Positions 25,567-35,172 are shown, numbered from the stretch's first letter. The stretch is 64,000 nt of DNA from Phycisphaerae bacterium (GCA_035384605.1 DAOOIV010000016.1:1-64000), one strand, 5' to 3'. The notes: generated from the sequence alone by a model not told the origin. Numbers and translations: made by a program.

Positions 25567-25745
25567 TGACCAATGAAATCCGAATGACGAAATCCGACTG
25601 ACGAATGGAGTCCGAAATCCAAATGTCGAAGACTCGCCGTGGCGAGACGAAATCCGAGTGGGCCAAGTAGCGGCGGGCTCTGGGCGTTTGGTCATTCGCA
25701 CTTGGTCATTCACTGGGCATTGGGGCTTGGGCATTGGTCATTCCC
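25540..25745. repeat. Long array of AATGAC/GAAATCCGA and CATTGG/GGTCATT words
   Basis: Two blocks occur. Bases 25543-25660 read CCCAACGCCC, CCAATGACCAATGAAATCCG, AATGACGAAATCCGACTGACG and so on. Bases 25685-25742 read TTGGTCATTCGCACTTGGTC, then ATTCACTGGGCATTGGGGC and GCATTGGTCATTCC. The words drift in sequence and spacing, and all six frames stay partly open, which mimics coding sequence. It separates the DUF4175-like gene from the coiled-coil gene. Confidence 0.8.
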
Positions 25746-27913
25746 TACTTAGCCGGCTCGCTCCCCGGCATGGTCCCCAGAATGTTTCGCTCCAGCTTCG
25801 TTTCCGTTTCCTGGCCGACATTGCGCTGCATATTGAGAACGTCTCGCAGCAGAATGACCGCCTCCTCGAGCTTCTCCCATTCTAGCATCCGGGCCAGAAT
25901 GTTGTTCATCTCATCGCGCAGGGTCGATTGGGCATCTCGGGCCTTGCGAACCCACTCGGCATCGTCACCGCCCGCCAGCCGGTCGATCATCTCCGCCGCG
26001 GCAGGCATCTGCTCTCGGGACAGACCCCGGAGCGGCTGTGCCACCCCCCGCCCCAATCGCTCCTCAACCGTCGCGCTGGACAGGGCGTTGACTCGCATCT
26101 CAGCCAGCACCTGCTCAAACTGCCTGGCCACCGTCGCTATCTGGCCGGCCTGGTCCCTCTGGCGGCGCGCCAACTGACGCAACCGCTGGCTGTGCTGCCG
26201 GCGATCGGCCGCCGCGGTGGCCGGTTCCAGGACCGACAGCAACTCCGAGTAAAGTTCCTCCTGCCGTCGCAGGTGGCGCTCAAAATCCTGTCGATACTCG
26301 TGCTGCCGGCGGTTCAGATCCGCGGCCAGTTCCTCACGGCTGACGATGCGAAACACCGCCGGCGTCGATTTGCCCACATTCGGCCCGGAGATATCGTCGA
26401 AGTCCGCCGCTTCCGCCCAGATGCTCAGCCGGTCACCCTCTGCCAACCCGTGCTCGGCGACCGACCACTCAACCGAGCGGTTGAAGATCTTGGAGCCCTG
26501 CTCAAAACCGGCTAACGGCTCCGCAATACCCTTATCCTCCGACTTGCCCGAACTGAAGACGACGGAAACGCTCGCCAGACCGTAGGTGTCGCTGAACTCC
26601 ATGTCTGTCGGCAACACGGCCTGCGGAGTGATCATCTCGCCGGCGCCCTGAATCCTCATCTTCACAACGGGAGCTTGATCCGGATCGACCCGCACGACAA
26701 ATCGGGTCAGTGGCACGCGCGGGCTGACGTTCGTCAGACCGCTCGGACTGGTCAGCTCAAAGTGGTAAGCGGCGGAGGTCGTCGGACGGTCGGATGCCCG
26801 GAACTCCCGTTCGCCCACGCATTCCGCAGGACCGACGGTGCTCTGCTTGCCGCCGACGTCACGGACCAGAATCGCCGAGGCAATCGGTTGGCTCGCCTCG
26901 ATGGTCAAGCGGATCTCGCTTCCGACCAGCGCCTCGGCAACATTCTGCCCTTCTCGCAGCTCATAGGGTTCAAGCCGCGTATAGGCCGGTGGCGCAATCC
27001 CAATTCGCGCGCGCGTGATACTGGGCCGGTCAATCACCTCGATCGTAAAGGGATCGGTCTGCGCGTCTCCCCCGACAATCCGGCAGGTCACCGTCTCGGT
27101 CAGGTGCTCGAACATGTGTATGAATCGTACCGGCTGCCCGCGAACCTCCGGCATCTGAGCCTGGCCTCGCAGGCTGCCCGCGCCGTGGTAGTGAATGTAA
27201 GCCTGTCGCGGAGCTTCGTAACCCGGTACTACGGCGGCTGAAATGGTCGCGTCATCACCGCGCGGCACGACCAGCTTACCCTCCGTCAACCCTTCCACAA
27301 CCAAGCGGTTTTTCAGAGGCCATTCAACGCTTCTCAGCAGCACGTTTCGCTCGAACCAAAGGCCCATCGTACCAGGAGCCGCCAGCAGTAATCCCGCTAT
27401 GCCGACAAGACCCGTCAGGCCCAACGTCGCCTGTCGAACCGCTCGTCGATGATTGAGTGAGTCGCTGAACCGCAATTGCGACGCCGCGCCGTTTGCCTGT
27501 TCGATGACCTTGTCAATGAGGGCGGCCGATCCACGGTTGACCCCCTGCGGATGGGCCACAAACTCGGTCGCCGCAATCAGCCGACCCCCCAATTCCGGGT
27601 GTTTTCGCTCGATAATCGTTGCGAGGTCGGCCTGGGCAAGGATCACCGCCGCCGGCCGGATCAGGTATCGCCGGCTCAGCCAGCAAAGAACACCCCAGAC
27701 CGAGATCGCCTGAACCCATCGCATGCTCGTGTCGAGTCGGAAAGTATGATCGACCGCCAAGGTGATCAGCACCGCCGCCAGCACCGCCGGGCTCACGACC
27801 GCCAGACCGTCCGCCAGGAGATACAGACGAATACGCCTCGCGAGCGCATCCAACCGCACAAGCGTATGTTGCCGAAATTGCAGTCGCGCGGATTCGCTGA
27901 CGTTTACCAACAT
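25745..27913 (-). CDS. DUF4175-like membrane protein
   Basis: The 722-residue protein has a pair of transmembrane helices near the amino terminus (YLLADGLAVVSPAVLAAVLITLAV and AISVWGVLCWLSRRYLI), a third near residue 165-185 (ATLGLTGLVGIAGLLLAAPG), a large beta-rich extracytoplasmic part and a charged helical C terminus. The HPELGGRLIAATEF stretch after the second helix is typical of DUF4175-type proteins found downstream of MoxR/DUF58/VWA genes. Function is unknown. It follows the VWA gene by 13 bp. Confidence 0.8.
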   Translation of the reverse strand: MLVNVSESARLQFRQHTLVRLDALARRIRLYLLADGLAVVSPAVLAAVLITLAVDHTFRLDTSMRWVQAISVWGVLCWLSRRYLIRPAAVILAQADLATIIERKHPELGGRLIAATEFVAHPQGVNRGSAALIDKVIEQANGAASQLRFSDSLNHRRAVRQATLGLTGLVGIAGLLLAAPGTMGLWFERNVLLRSVEWPLKNRLVVEGLTEGKLVVPRGDDATISAAVVPGYEAPRQAYIHYHGAGSLRGQAQMPEVRGQPVRFIHMFEHLTETVTCRIVGGDAQTDPFTIEVIDRPSITRARIGIAPPAYTRLEPYELREGQNVAEALVGSEIRLTIEASQPIASAILVRDVGGKQSTVGPAECVGEREFRASDRPTTSAAYHFELTSPSGLTNVSPRVPLTRFVVRVDPDQAPVVKMRIQGAGEMITPQAVLPTDMEFSDTYGLASVSVVFSSGKSEDKGIAEPLAGFEQGSKIFNRSVEWSVAEHGLAEGDRLSIWAEAADFDDISGPNVGKSTPAVFRIVSREELAADLNRRQHEYRQDFERHLRRQEELYSELLSVLEPATAAADRRQHSQRLRQLARRQRDQAGQIATVARQFEQVLAEMRVNALSSATVEERLGRGVAQPLRGLSREQMPAAAEMIDRLAGGDDAEWVRKARDAQSTLRDEMNNILARMLEWEKLEEAVILLRDVLNMQRNVGQETETKLERNILGTMPGSEPAK

Positions 27914-27926
27914 CTCGCCGTCGCCT

Positions 27927-30356
27927 CTACAGCAGATTGAAGGCCTTACGCAAGGCCCACTCCGTACTCAACAGTGCCACCAGCACAAACAAGGTCCACC
28001 AGCGGTCCCACAGCGGCGTTGGCCGACCTGTGGTGACCATGCTGACCGACTTGGCCGGGATCAGCGATGGCAGTCGGTCGATCTCGTCAAGATAGAGCGA
28101 TCGCCCGCCGGCCGAGCCCGCCGCCAGATTCTCGAGCGATTCCCGGTCCAGCGCCGTCCGGCGAAACTCCAGATCAGACCGCCCGACGCGAAGCTCGCCC
28201 CGAATCGTCGTCGTGCCCTCGCCGCCTTCAGCGGGCAGGTCGATCCGCAGCTCATAGATTCCGGTTTCCGTGGGGGTCAACTCCCCGTGATACCAGCCGG
28301 GTCGATCGGGCTGAGCCTTCAGGACCACCACATGGCCGGGCACCCCCTCCGCCTCAACGGTCATTTCAACCGTGTCCCGCCCCAGCGGCGAGAACTTCGA
28401 GTCCAAAAGCCTCGCCTCGATGCCGACCGCCTCGCCCACCGGGCAGTGGTCCTTCGTGGGCTGGATCAGCCCACGTTTCTGACCGCCCAGCAGCTTACCC
28501 TCGACAAGATGGCGGATCAGCGTGATCCAGAACCGATTGAAGTACCGATCTCCGGCGCGCCGCCAGCGCCATGTGTCGCTCCAGGCCATGAAAGCGGTTC
28601 GCCCCGCCCCAACGAACTGAGTGGCCAGCAGCACGTGCTGACCCCCGGCGTTACGCATCTGCGGGTTGGAGTGACGCAGCAGAACGGTGGCCACCGGTTT
28701 TTCGCGGCTGACCGGATAGTGCCAGTACACGCCCGGCAACTGCGCCCACGTCTGCGCGTTTTCCTCCGAGCGGTCAGCGATATTCAACAGCGGATGCCCG
28801 CTGACCTGCGGCGGTATCGCCGGCGGCCAGGCCGTCTGCTGGAAGTAACCCAGTTCGTTGATGATCAGGTCGGCTTGGCCGGCATCGATCACCACCGGCA
28901 GCAGATCGAGCAGCGCCTTGGCGGCCGCCTCGCGAGCCAGTTTTGAAGTGTTCTTGCGACCGGCCACGAACACAAGACCCGTTCCCGCCTGGCTGACCAG
29001 CGTTTCGAGGGTCTTGCTCCACCCCGCGTCGATTTCCTCCGGCCGCGGGTCCATCAGAATGATGCAGTCATACACGCCCAACTCTTCATGCTTGCGAGGC
29101 AGATGATCAATGACCGTTCCGCCGTCGCGGACGGCTTCTTCGTCGGCCGATTGCAGCCAGCAACTCACGTCCACCGTCGCGTCCCGCGTCAGCAACCGCG
29201 ATAGGTAGGTGTATTCCCAACTCGGTGCCCCCGCCACCAGGAGAACGCGCATCTTCTTCTCCAATCCGCGCACGCTGGTCTCCCGCTCGTTATCCTCGGC
29301 GATGATTTCACCCTCGACGGGCTGGATTCGCACCGCCAGCCGCGTCTGCAGCGGACGGATAAGCTGATGGTCAAATGTGATCGAACTCACGTGATCGTCG
29401 GGCCCTGCCTCGATCGTGCGCGTCGCGACAACGCTCGGCTGCGATGCATCCGGCAGCCGTTGCAGCAGCTCGATGATCAGCGACTGGCCGCAAAGCCCTT
29501 GGGCGGCGATGCGAGCCGTGATCTTGAACGGGTCGTTGACGAAAATGCTCGCCGGGGCCTCGATCGCTGCGACTGCGGCATTGCGCGGCGGGGCGGGGTC
29601 TCCGACACCTACGGTGTGGATGGCGATCCGCTTGGCGCGGGCATATCCGGCGACGGCATCCACCGCCTCACCCTTGTTGAACTGCCCGTCGGACACGACC
29701 ACGACCGCCGAAACCGGCCGCCCACCTTGAGATTCCACCGCCTGCCGAACGGCAGCTCCAATATCAGTCGCCGGCGCCGACGCCGGCACGGCAATCCCGA
29801 TCCTGCCGCCCCCAGAACCGGCAGCGGCCGTGTATCGACCGACCAGATCGATCCCATCGCCGAACCGATAGCAGAGAACCGGGTTATTCCGCACCAGCTC
29901 ACGAATCAGCCGATGATCGTCGCGGGCCAGAACCGATCTGGCGATCTCGGCCCGGCTCAAGGTCGCAAGCTCGTTCACCTGGGCGTTGCCCAGTGCCTGC
30001 CGCACACGGCGTTGCTCGGTTTCATCGGCGTAGCGGTCGTGAAGAGACATGCTGGCCGATCCGTCGATCAGCAAGAGTGTTGGCGCTTCCATCTCGCGTC
30101 GACTGTAGGTGGCGATCACCGGTTGCAGCCAGATCAGTGCCAAGACGGCCAATAGCGTACAGCGTAGAAGGGCCAGGATCGCTCGGATCCTCGCCGAAGC
30201 CCCAACCCGCTGTTCTCGCCGATACAGATGCACGCTCGCCCACAGGATCAGCTCCAGCAGAACCATCGCAACAATGGCGTGCCACCCCTGCGGCAGGCCG
30301 GCGAACTCCAACCGCCGTTCAAGCGTCTCGGTCGCCGTCTCAGCCAGCAGCCTCAC
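27927..30356 (-). CDS. VWA and glutamine-amidotransferase-like membrane protein
   Basis: About 809 residues. Two amino-terminal transmembrane helices (WHAIVAMVLLELILWASVHLY and ILALLRCTLLAVLALIWLQPVI) precede a VWA domain with the metal site LLIDGSASMSLHDRY. A beta-rich part follows, and then a segment resembling a class I amidotransferase fold without its catalytic Cys (RVLLVAGAPSWEYTYLSRLL). A last helix (WDRWWTLFVLVALLSTEWALRK) closes the protein. The GTG at 30356 is chosen because it overlaps the upstream stop by four bases. It likely forms a membrane complex with its neighbours. Confidence 0.85.
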   Translation of the reverse strand: MRLLAETATETLERRLEFAGLPQGWHAIVAMVLLELILWASVHLYRREQRVGASARIRAILALLRCTLLAVLALIWLQPVIATYSRREMEAPTLLLIDGSASMSLHDRYADETEQRRVRQALGNAQVNELATLSRAEIARSVLARDDHRLIRELVRNNPVLCYRFGDGIDLVGRYTAAAGSGGGRIGIAVPASAPATDIGAAVRQAVESQGGRPVSAVVVVSDGQFNKGEAVDAVAGYARAKRIAIHTVGVGDPAPPRNAAVAAIEAPASIFVNDPFKITARIAAQGLCGQSLIIELLQRLPDASQPSVVATRTIEAGPDDHVSSITFDHQLIRPLQTRLAVRIQPVEGEIIAEDNERETSVRGLEKKMRVLLVAGAPSWEYTYLSRLLTRDATVDVSCWLQSADEEAVRDGGTVIDHLPRKHEELGVYDCIILMDPRPEEIDAGWSKTLETLVSQAGTGLVFVAGRKNTSKLAREAAAKALLDLLPVVIDAGQADLIINELGYFQQTAWPPAIPPQVSGHPLLNIADRSEENAQTWAQLPGVYWHYPVSREKPVATVLLRHSNPQMRNAGGQHVLLATQFVGAGRTAFMAWSDTWRWRRAGDRYFNRFWITLIRHLVEGKLLGGQKRGLIQPTKDHCPVGEAVGIEARLLDSKFSPLGRDTVEMTVEAEGVPGHVVVLKAQPDRPGWYHGELTPTETGIYELRIDLPAEGGEGTTTIRGELRVGRSDLEFRRTALDRESLENLAAGSAGGRSLYLDEIDRLPSLIPAKSVSMVTTGRPTPLWDRWWTLFVLVALLSTEWALRKAFNLL

Positions 30357-32728
30357 GCGCGATGCCTCCCCATAAGCGCCGACCACTGACGATTGGCGCC
30401 AAACCAGCAGGCCAGCAGTTGTTCCGTCATCAGCGTCCCCACCAGCAGGATCAACAACGCCGGCCACAATTCCTTGCGGGTGGCGGCCGCCGAGCCCTGA
30501 GTCAGCTCCTCTCCTCGGATGTATTCAACAGGCCATCCTGCTGTTGCCTGCTGTAGCTCGTCGCGTCGCATCCGTCGCAGATCGCTCTCGGTAGAGTCCA
30601 CGTTCACCGCAACCGGCTCGACCACATGGCCGCCGGATTGTTCCGTGAGGTCGATCTGATAGAAGCCGGGTTGATCGGTCTGCGTCCAGCGGATTGCCAT
30701 GCCTCCGGATGACGTGTCCGGTTCGGCATGCACGGCAACAGCCGGTTCTTCGGGGTAGGCAGGCGATCGGACCGCGGCCGTTGGTTGATAACGACCGGCA
30801 TCCAAGGACAGAGTCACCGGCTGCCCGACGAGCTGCATCGCCTTTTGGGCCGGCCGGCGAGCCAGGTATTGCGTCATCTCCATCGCAAACACGACGAAGA
30901 TCGGATGGTTCGCCAGGTTGTTCCATTCCTTGTCCGCACTGCTGGTAACCAACCAGACGTGCCCGGCTTGGTGGTCCTTCTGAAGAATCAGCGGGCTCCT
31001 GTCCGCGTCATCCAGTTGCAGCAGTGAAATCGCAGTCTGAGCCGGCGTCCTCGTCGACGACTGCGTCAGCGGGGCCGGCGTGATGCTGACTGGAAAGTAA
31101 GCCCAGACCAGTACCCCCTCAAAGCATGCTGGCATCAGGTTCGCGAACGGCCGCAACGCGGGATGACTGATGTTCATCTCGCCGACACGAAATCCGGGAC
31201 TCTCGTCCGGCGCGGCCACGGGTTCGCTCAGCTTGCCCGGCAACAGGCCCGCGCCGTCGCGGAACAGCACCTGGTTGTAGGCCTCAACGTCCACCTGATC
31301 GCCCAGAAAGAAGGCCAGACCACCGCCCGAGGCAACATAGGATTCCAGTCGGGCCGCCGCGCTTTCGGTGACCCGCACCACGTTGGCCAGAATGACTGCG
31401 TGGAAGCTCGCCAGATCGGTCTGCTCAAGCTCGTCTTCGCTGATCGCTGCAATCTCGTTGCCGCTGAACTGCGGTCCCTGCGGACGAAGAGCAACCGACA
31501 GAAGGAAGGTCTCATCCTGATAAGGATCGGATGATGGCTCGCCGTTGACCAGCAGCACCCGGATGGATTTGGCCACCGGCACCACACAGAAGCGGCGGTT
31601 GTCGACCGGCAACGCATCTGCCTGCAACTCGACCGTGAGCGCAGCCGAGCCGACCTGCGGGAATACCGCCTCCACGGGCACCTCGATCGATTGGCCCGCC
31701 GGTATGGCCGGTACGGTAACGGCCGGCAGACCGGCCTCCCCCACAAAAACCTGCATCGTCCGGGCCCGCGATTTGCTGCGACCGAGATTGGCCACATGAG
31801 CGATCAGCCGCGTGCCGGTTCCGGCGACGGCCTGGGCTTGGCGACTCTCAACACCGGTGACCGCAAGGTTGTCGGTGTTTTCGGAGCCGACATCGACCAG
31901 GACGATCTTGAGCGAGCGGTCTGCACGATCCCAGCCGGCAAGGGACGCCAACGGGCTTTCGGCCGTGCCGAGCTTCTTGTCGCTCTGGCTGCCACCGGCG
32001 CCTGGCCCGCCATTGCCCGCCGCTTGAGCGGACTCGCCCGCGAGCCAGTCGATTCGCTGGAAGTCGCTCACCAGATAGATCACCGCCCCCGCCGAACGGC
32101 GGGCATCAAGCAACCGCCGGACGGCCCCGAACGCTTCCGGAAGGTCCGCGCGGCGACTCGATGGCTTGCGATCCCGCCAGGTCCGCGAGAACGCGATCGG
32201 ATCAAGACGGCCAACGCTCGTCTCTGTGACGATGGTCTGCTCAGGTCGCGACGTTGCCACGATGGTCAGCGCATCGCTCGGGCACTCCTCGCGCAGCCAT
32301 CCAACCAGTCGTTCCACCGCCGTCAGGGCCCGGTCGAAGACGCTCGTGTCCTGGGTGCTTGCCCCCGAGCCCGCATCCGCCAAGCCCATGCTGAACGAAT
32401 CATCGAAAACCACGACGTAGTCCGTCCCTGCCCGCGACCCGAGCAAGCCGGCAAAGGCCTGTGGCCGAACGAAAACGCGAGCCAGCATCATGCCGGTCAA
32501 TAGCATCGCCAGGCAGCGCAGCATTAGCAGAATCAGCTCCTCAATGCGGATTCGACGGCGGTTCTGGCGGTTGGCTTCAAGCAAAAACTGCGTCGCCGCC
32601 CATCGAACGCGGCGAAACCGGCGCCGGTTGATGAGATGAATCACAATCGGGATGGCGGCGCACACCAAACCGGCGTAGAACATCGCCGGAGTGATCATCG
32701 CCGCCAGAACTTGATTGCCCGCAATCAT
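30353..32728 (-). CDS. BatA-like membrane protein with VWA domain
   Basis: The 791-residue protein begins with the BatA amino-terminal domain: MITPAMFYAGLVCAAIPIVIHLINRRRFRRVRWAATQFLLEANRQNRRR, with the PIVIHL-R-R signature. A second helix (LLMLRCLAMLLTGMMLARVFV) follows, then a VWA domain with VVFDDSFSMG as the metal site, several beta domains, and a final helix (LWPALLILLVGTLMTEQLLACWF). In other bacteria BatA partners with MoxR ATPases. The start at 32728 (ATG) is the first in frame; a second ATG ten residues in is possible. Confidence 0.9.
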   Translation of the reverse strand: MIAGNQVLAAMITPAMFYAGLVCAAIPIVIHLINRRRFRRVRWAATQFLLEANRQNRRRIRIEELILLMLRCLAMLLTGMMLARVFVRPQAFAGLLGSRAGTDYVVVFDDSFSMGLADAGSGASTQDTSVFDRALTAVERLVGWLREECPSDALTIVATSRPEQTIVTETSVGRLDPIAFSRTWRDRKPSSRRADLPEAFGAVRRLLDARRSAGAVIYLVSDFQRIDWLAGESAQAAGNGGPGAGGSQSDKKLGTAESPLASLAGWDRADRSLKIVLVDVGSENTDNLAVTGVESRQAQAVAGTGTRLIAHVANLGRSKSRARTMQVFVGEAGLPAVTVPAIPAGQSIEVPVEAVFPQVGSAALTVELQADALPVDNRRFCVVPVAKSIRVLLVNGEPSSDPYQDETFLLSVALRPQGPQFSGNEIAAISEDELEQTDLASFHAVILANVVRVTESAAARLESYVASGGGLAFFLGDQVDVEAYNQVLFRDGAGLLPGKLSEPVAAPDESPGFRVGEMNISHPALRPFANLMPACFEGVLVWAYFPVSITPAPLTQSSTRTPAQTAISLLQLDDADRSPLILQKDHQAGHVWLVTSSADKEWNNLANHPIFVVFAMEMTQYLARRPAQKAMQLVGQPVTLSLDAGRYQPTAAVRSPAYPEEPAVAVHAEPDTSSGGMAIRWTQTDQPGFYQIDLTEQSGGHVVEPVAVNVDSTESDLRRMRRDELQQATAGWPVEYIRGEELTQGSAAATRKELWPALLILLVGTLMTEQLLACWFGANRQWSALMGRHRA

Positions 32729-32883
32729 CGATCGTCGATTCCCTACGCCTGCTTCCTGCTCCGTGTCTGTTCTATGTTCATAGGACGAAGGATAAGAGAT
32801 GAAGGCTGAATAGAACCACGGTCATCGCGAGTCTTGTTCCTTTCATCCTTCCTTCTTCCGCCTTCATCCTTGGTCTCTGAACC
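32729..32883. other. Spacer with a CTTCATCCTTC word array
   Basis: No gene is seen. Bases 32840-32872 read TTTCATCCTTCCTTCTTCCG and CCTTCATCCTTGG, another drifting word array. The spacer separates the DUF58 and BatA-like genes of an otherwise tightly packed run. Confidence 0.5.
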
Positions 32884-33975
32884 CTATCTCCCCGTCTGCC
32901 GCATCCTCCCCGCCAGAAACGCCGTCAGCGCGCCGTCCAGCGGGTCTGTTGTCGACAGCAGCCGGTAGTCGATGCGGTTGTTGACGCAGGATGCGCGAAT
33001 GCGGCTCACGAAGTCTCTGACGACCCGCAGATAGGCCGCTCGTAGCGACTGAGGGTCGGTCAGCAGTTGAATTCCGGGGTCTTCCAATCCCTCAAACAGC
33101 GTGTTGTGCTCAAATGGAAACGTCAGCTCATCATGATCCAGCACCTGGAGCACGATCAGATCTTGACGGCCGTGACGAAGCTGCTGAAGACCGCCGACGA
33201 TCTCATCTGCATCGGCCAGTAGATCGCTGATCAGAATGATCAAGCCCCGCTGGCGAAGCTGGTCGGCAAGCTGAGCCGGAAGCATCTTCATGTCGGTCGT
33301 GCGGTCCGGCCGCTGCCGCTCGATGAGTTCGATAATCGACGATACCTGCGCGGGGCTGGACGCCGGCGGCACCTGGTCGCGGATGGCGTGGTCAAAGAGC
33401 ACCAGTCCGCACGAGTCCTGCTGATTCAGGAGGAGGTAAGCCAGCGAGGCCGCAACCGTGCACGCATAGTCGAACTTCGACATGCGCGACCCCCCCCAAC
33501 CCCCCCTTGCCAAGGGGGGGAGCTCATCTGCCCCCCCTCTTAGCAGAAGCTCATCTGTCCCCCCCCTTAGCAAGAGCTCATTTTGTCCCCTCCTTAACAA
33601 GGACTCGTTTTTTCCCCCCCTTAACAAGGACTCGTTTTTTCCCCCCCTTAACAAGGGGGGGGTAGGGGGGGTGGAATATTCGGGATACGCCATCGACTTC
33701 GAGCAGTCGAGCAGGATGTGCACCCGAAGATTGGTCTCCTCCTCGTACTGCTTGATGTACAGCCGGTCGCCGCGGGCAAAAACCCGCCAATCAATGTGAC
33801 GAATGTCGTCCCCGGGCACGTACTCGCGATGAGCCGCGAATTCCACGCTATACCCGTGGTACGGGCTGCGGTGCATTCCCGAGATGAAGCCCTCCACGAC
33901 CATCCTGGCCCGCAATTCGAGCCGGGAGATCTTCGAGAGAACGTCAGGATTCAAGTACTTTGCGTAGTCGGGCAT
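32884..33975 (-). CDS. DUF58 protein with an in-frame repeat insertion
   Basis: DUF58 proteins work with MoxR ATPases and carry a degenerate VWA domain. This 363-residue member has the normal start (LELRARMVVEGFISGMHRSPYHG), the GDDIRHIDWRVFARGDRLYIKQYEEE core and a metal site at Asp90-x-Ser92-x-Ser94. Directly behind this site lie about 65 extra residues (100-164) made of five 9-residue units (LLRGGKNES, LLRGGKNES, LLRRGQNEL, LLRGGTDEL, LLRGGADEL) between PPTPP and PPLARGGWGG ends. After the insert the normal fold resumes at MSKFDYACTVAASLAYLLLNQ. Removing it restores the usual family length of about 300. The frame is kept throughout. Confidence 0.92.
   Translation of the reverse strand: MPDYAKYLNPDVLSKISRLELRARMVVEGFISGMHRSPYHGYSVEFAAHREYVPGDDIRHIDWRVFARGDRLYIKQYEEETNLRVHILLDCSKSMAYPEYSTPPTPPLLRGGKNESLLRGGKNESLLRRGQNELLLRGGTDELLLRGGADELPPLARGGWGGSRMSKFDYACTVAASLAYLLLNQQDSCGLVLFDHAIRDQVPPASSPAQVSSIIELIERQRPDRTTDMKMLPAQLADQLRQRGLIILISDLLADADEIVGGLQQLRHGRQDLIVLQVLDHDELTFPFEHNTLFEGLEDPGIQLLTDPQSLRAAYLRVVRDFVSRIRASCVNNRIDYRLLSTTDPLDGALTAFLAGRMRQTGR
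33486..33680. repeat. GC-rich 27-bp repeat array with inverted ends, inside the DUF58 gene
   Basis: Plus-strand units of the form CCCCCCCTTAACAAGGACTC plus GTTTTTT occur about five times with drift. They are bounded by CCCCCCCAACCCCCCCTTG on the left and AAGGGGGGGGTAGGGGGGG on the right, so the ends are roughly inverted copies. The unit length (27 bp) is a multiple of three. Similar CTTAACAAGG elements are known to me from intergenic DNA of several phyla. Confidence 0.9.
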
Positions 33976-35014
33976 CTTGTGTGATCGGCGACTGGTTCGG
34001 GTCGATGCGTTTCAGCAACTCGTCGATGATGCGGTCGGTGGTGTATCCCTCGGCCTCGGCCGCGTAGCTGGTAACGATCCGGTGCCGCAATACCGGGTGG
34101 GCGACGGCCCGGATATCCTCGGCGGACACGTGGTACTGGCCGTGAAGAATCGCCCTGGCTTTTGCAGCGGCGACCATGAACTGCACCGCTCGCGGCCCGG
34201 CACCCCACCGAATCATCCGCCGCACAACCTCCGGTGCCGAAGGCTCGTCCGGACGGCTGGCCCGAACCAGGTCCAGAGCATGCGCGACAACCCGTCTGGC
34301 CGCCGGAACACGCTGGACCGTCTTCTGCAGGTCAAGCACTTCCTCAGCCCCCAAAGCCGGCTGGATCGATTCCACCGCCGCCGCTACGTCTCCGAGCGTC
34401 AGCTCTGCAATGCGCAGTTCCTCCTCATAGCTGGGATACCCGACGAACACCTTGAACATGAAGCGGTCCTGCTGAGCCTCCGGTAGCGGGTAGGTGCCTT
34501 CCTGCTCGATCGGGTTCTGAGTGGCCAGCACGAAGAACGGCGGTTCGAGCGGGTGCCGCTTGCCCCCCGCGGTTACTTGCCGCTCTTGCATCGCCTCCAG
34601 CAACGCCGCTTGAGTCTTTGGCGGCGTCCGGTTGATCTCGTCGGCCAGTACGACGTTCGCGAACACCGGTCCGCGCAAGAACCTGAACGATCGCGTGCCG
34701 GTCGCCCGATCCTCCTGAATCACCTCGGTGCCGGTGATGTCCGACGGCATCAGGTCGGGCGTGAATTGGATTCGCGAAAAGGACAGACTCAGCGATCGGG
34801 CCAGCGTCGAAATCATCAGCGTCTTGGCCAGCCCCGGCACGCCCTCGATGATGCAGTGACCGCCGGCAAACAGAGCGATGAGCAGTTGCTCGACCACGTC
34901 CTTCTGCCCGACGATCACTCTCGATAAACCTTCGCAGATGCGCTCGTGAGCTTCCCGCAGACGATTGATTGCCGACAGATCATCCTGGACCGGTGACGAT
35001 AATGATTCATTCAT
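33944..35014 (-). CDS. MoxR-type AAA ATPase
   Basis: MoxR ATPases act as chaperones for VWA proteins and metal enzymes. The 356-residue protein has Walker A EGVPGLAKT, the DLMPSDITGTEV loop, Walker B VVLADEINRTPPKTQAALLEAM, the sensor FFVLATQNPIEQEGTYPLPEAQQDRF and a helical lid with GAGPRAVQFMVAAAKARA. ATG 35014 is preferred; the TTG two codons earlier is possible. Its 3' end overlaps the start of the DUF58 gene by 32 bases, implying coupling. Confidence 0.96.
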   Translation of the reverse strand: MNESLSSPVQDDLSAINRLREAHERICEGLSRVIVGQKDVVEQLLIALFAGGHCIIEGVPGLAKTLMISTLARSLSLSFSRIQFTPDLMPSDITGTEVIQEDRATGTRSFRFLRGPVFANVVLADEINRTPPKTQAALLEAMQERQVTAGGKRHPLEPPFFVLATQNPIEQEGTYPLPEAQQDRFMFKVFVGYPSYEEELRIAELTLGDVAAAVESIQPALGAEEVLDLQKTVQRVPAARRVVAHALDLVRASRPDEPSAPEVVRRMIRWGAGPRAVQFMVAAAKARAILHGQYHVSAEDIRAVAHPVLRHRIVTSYAAEAEGYTTDRIIDELLKRIDPNQSPITQDARLRKVLES

Positions 35015-35172
35015 GACCAATGCTTCCGTTCTGTGTCACAACGCAACCTGCGGCAGGGTGGAACAGGCCTCCAGCCTGCCCTTGGCCGACTTACGGGGGC
35101 TGGTCAAGGGCCTGTCACTGGACCGGCAAGATGCTGATCCCGCACCGGCCTTCGGACTGCACCGTCACGGGT
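35015..35172. other. Short spacer with a GGCAGGGTGGAACAGGCC-type element
   Basis: Bases 35052-35082 (GGCAGGGTGGAACAGGCCTC followed by CAGCCTGCCC) contain a loose inverted repeat GGCAGG / CCTGCC. A related GGCAGGCTCAACTCTGCC element lies near 17815. No gene is seen. Confidence 0.4.

Noticed and set aside
33489..33680. Possible CRISPR array in the DUF58 repeat
   Set aside because: Units are 27 bp back to back with no spacers and no cas genes nearby.
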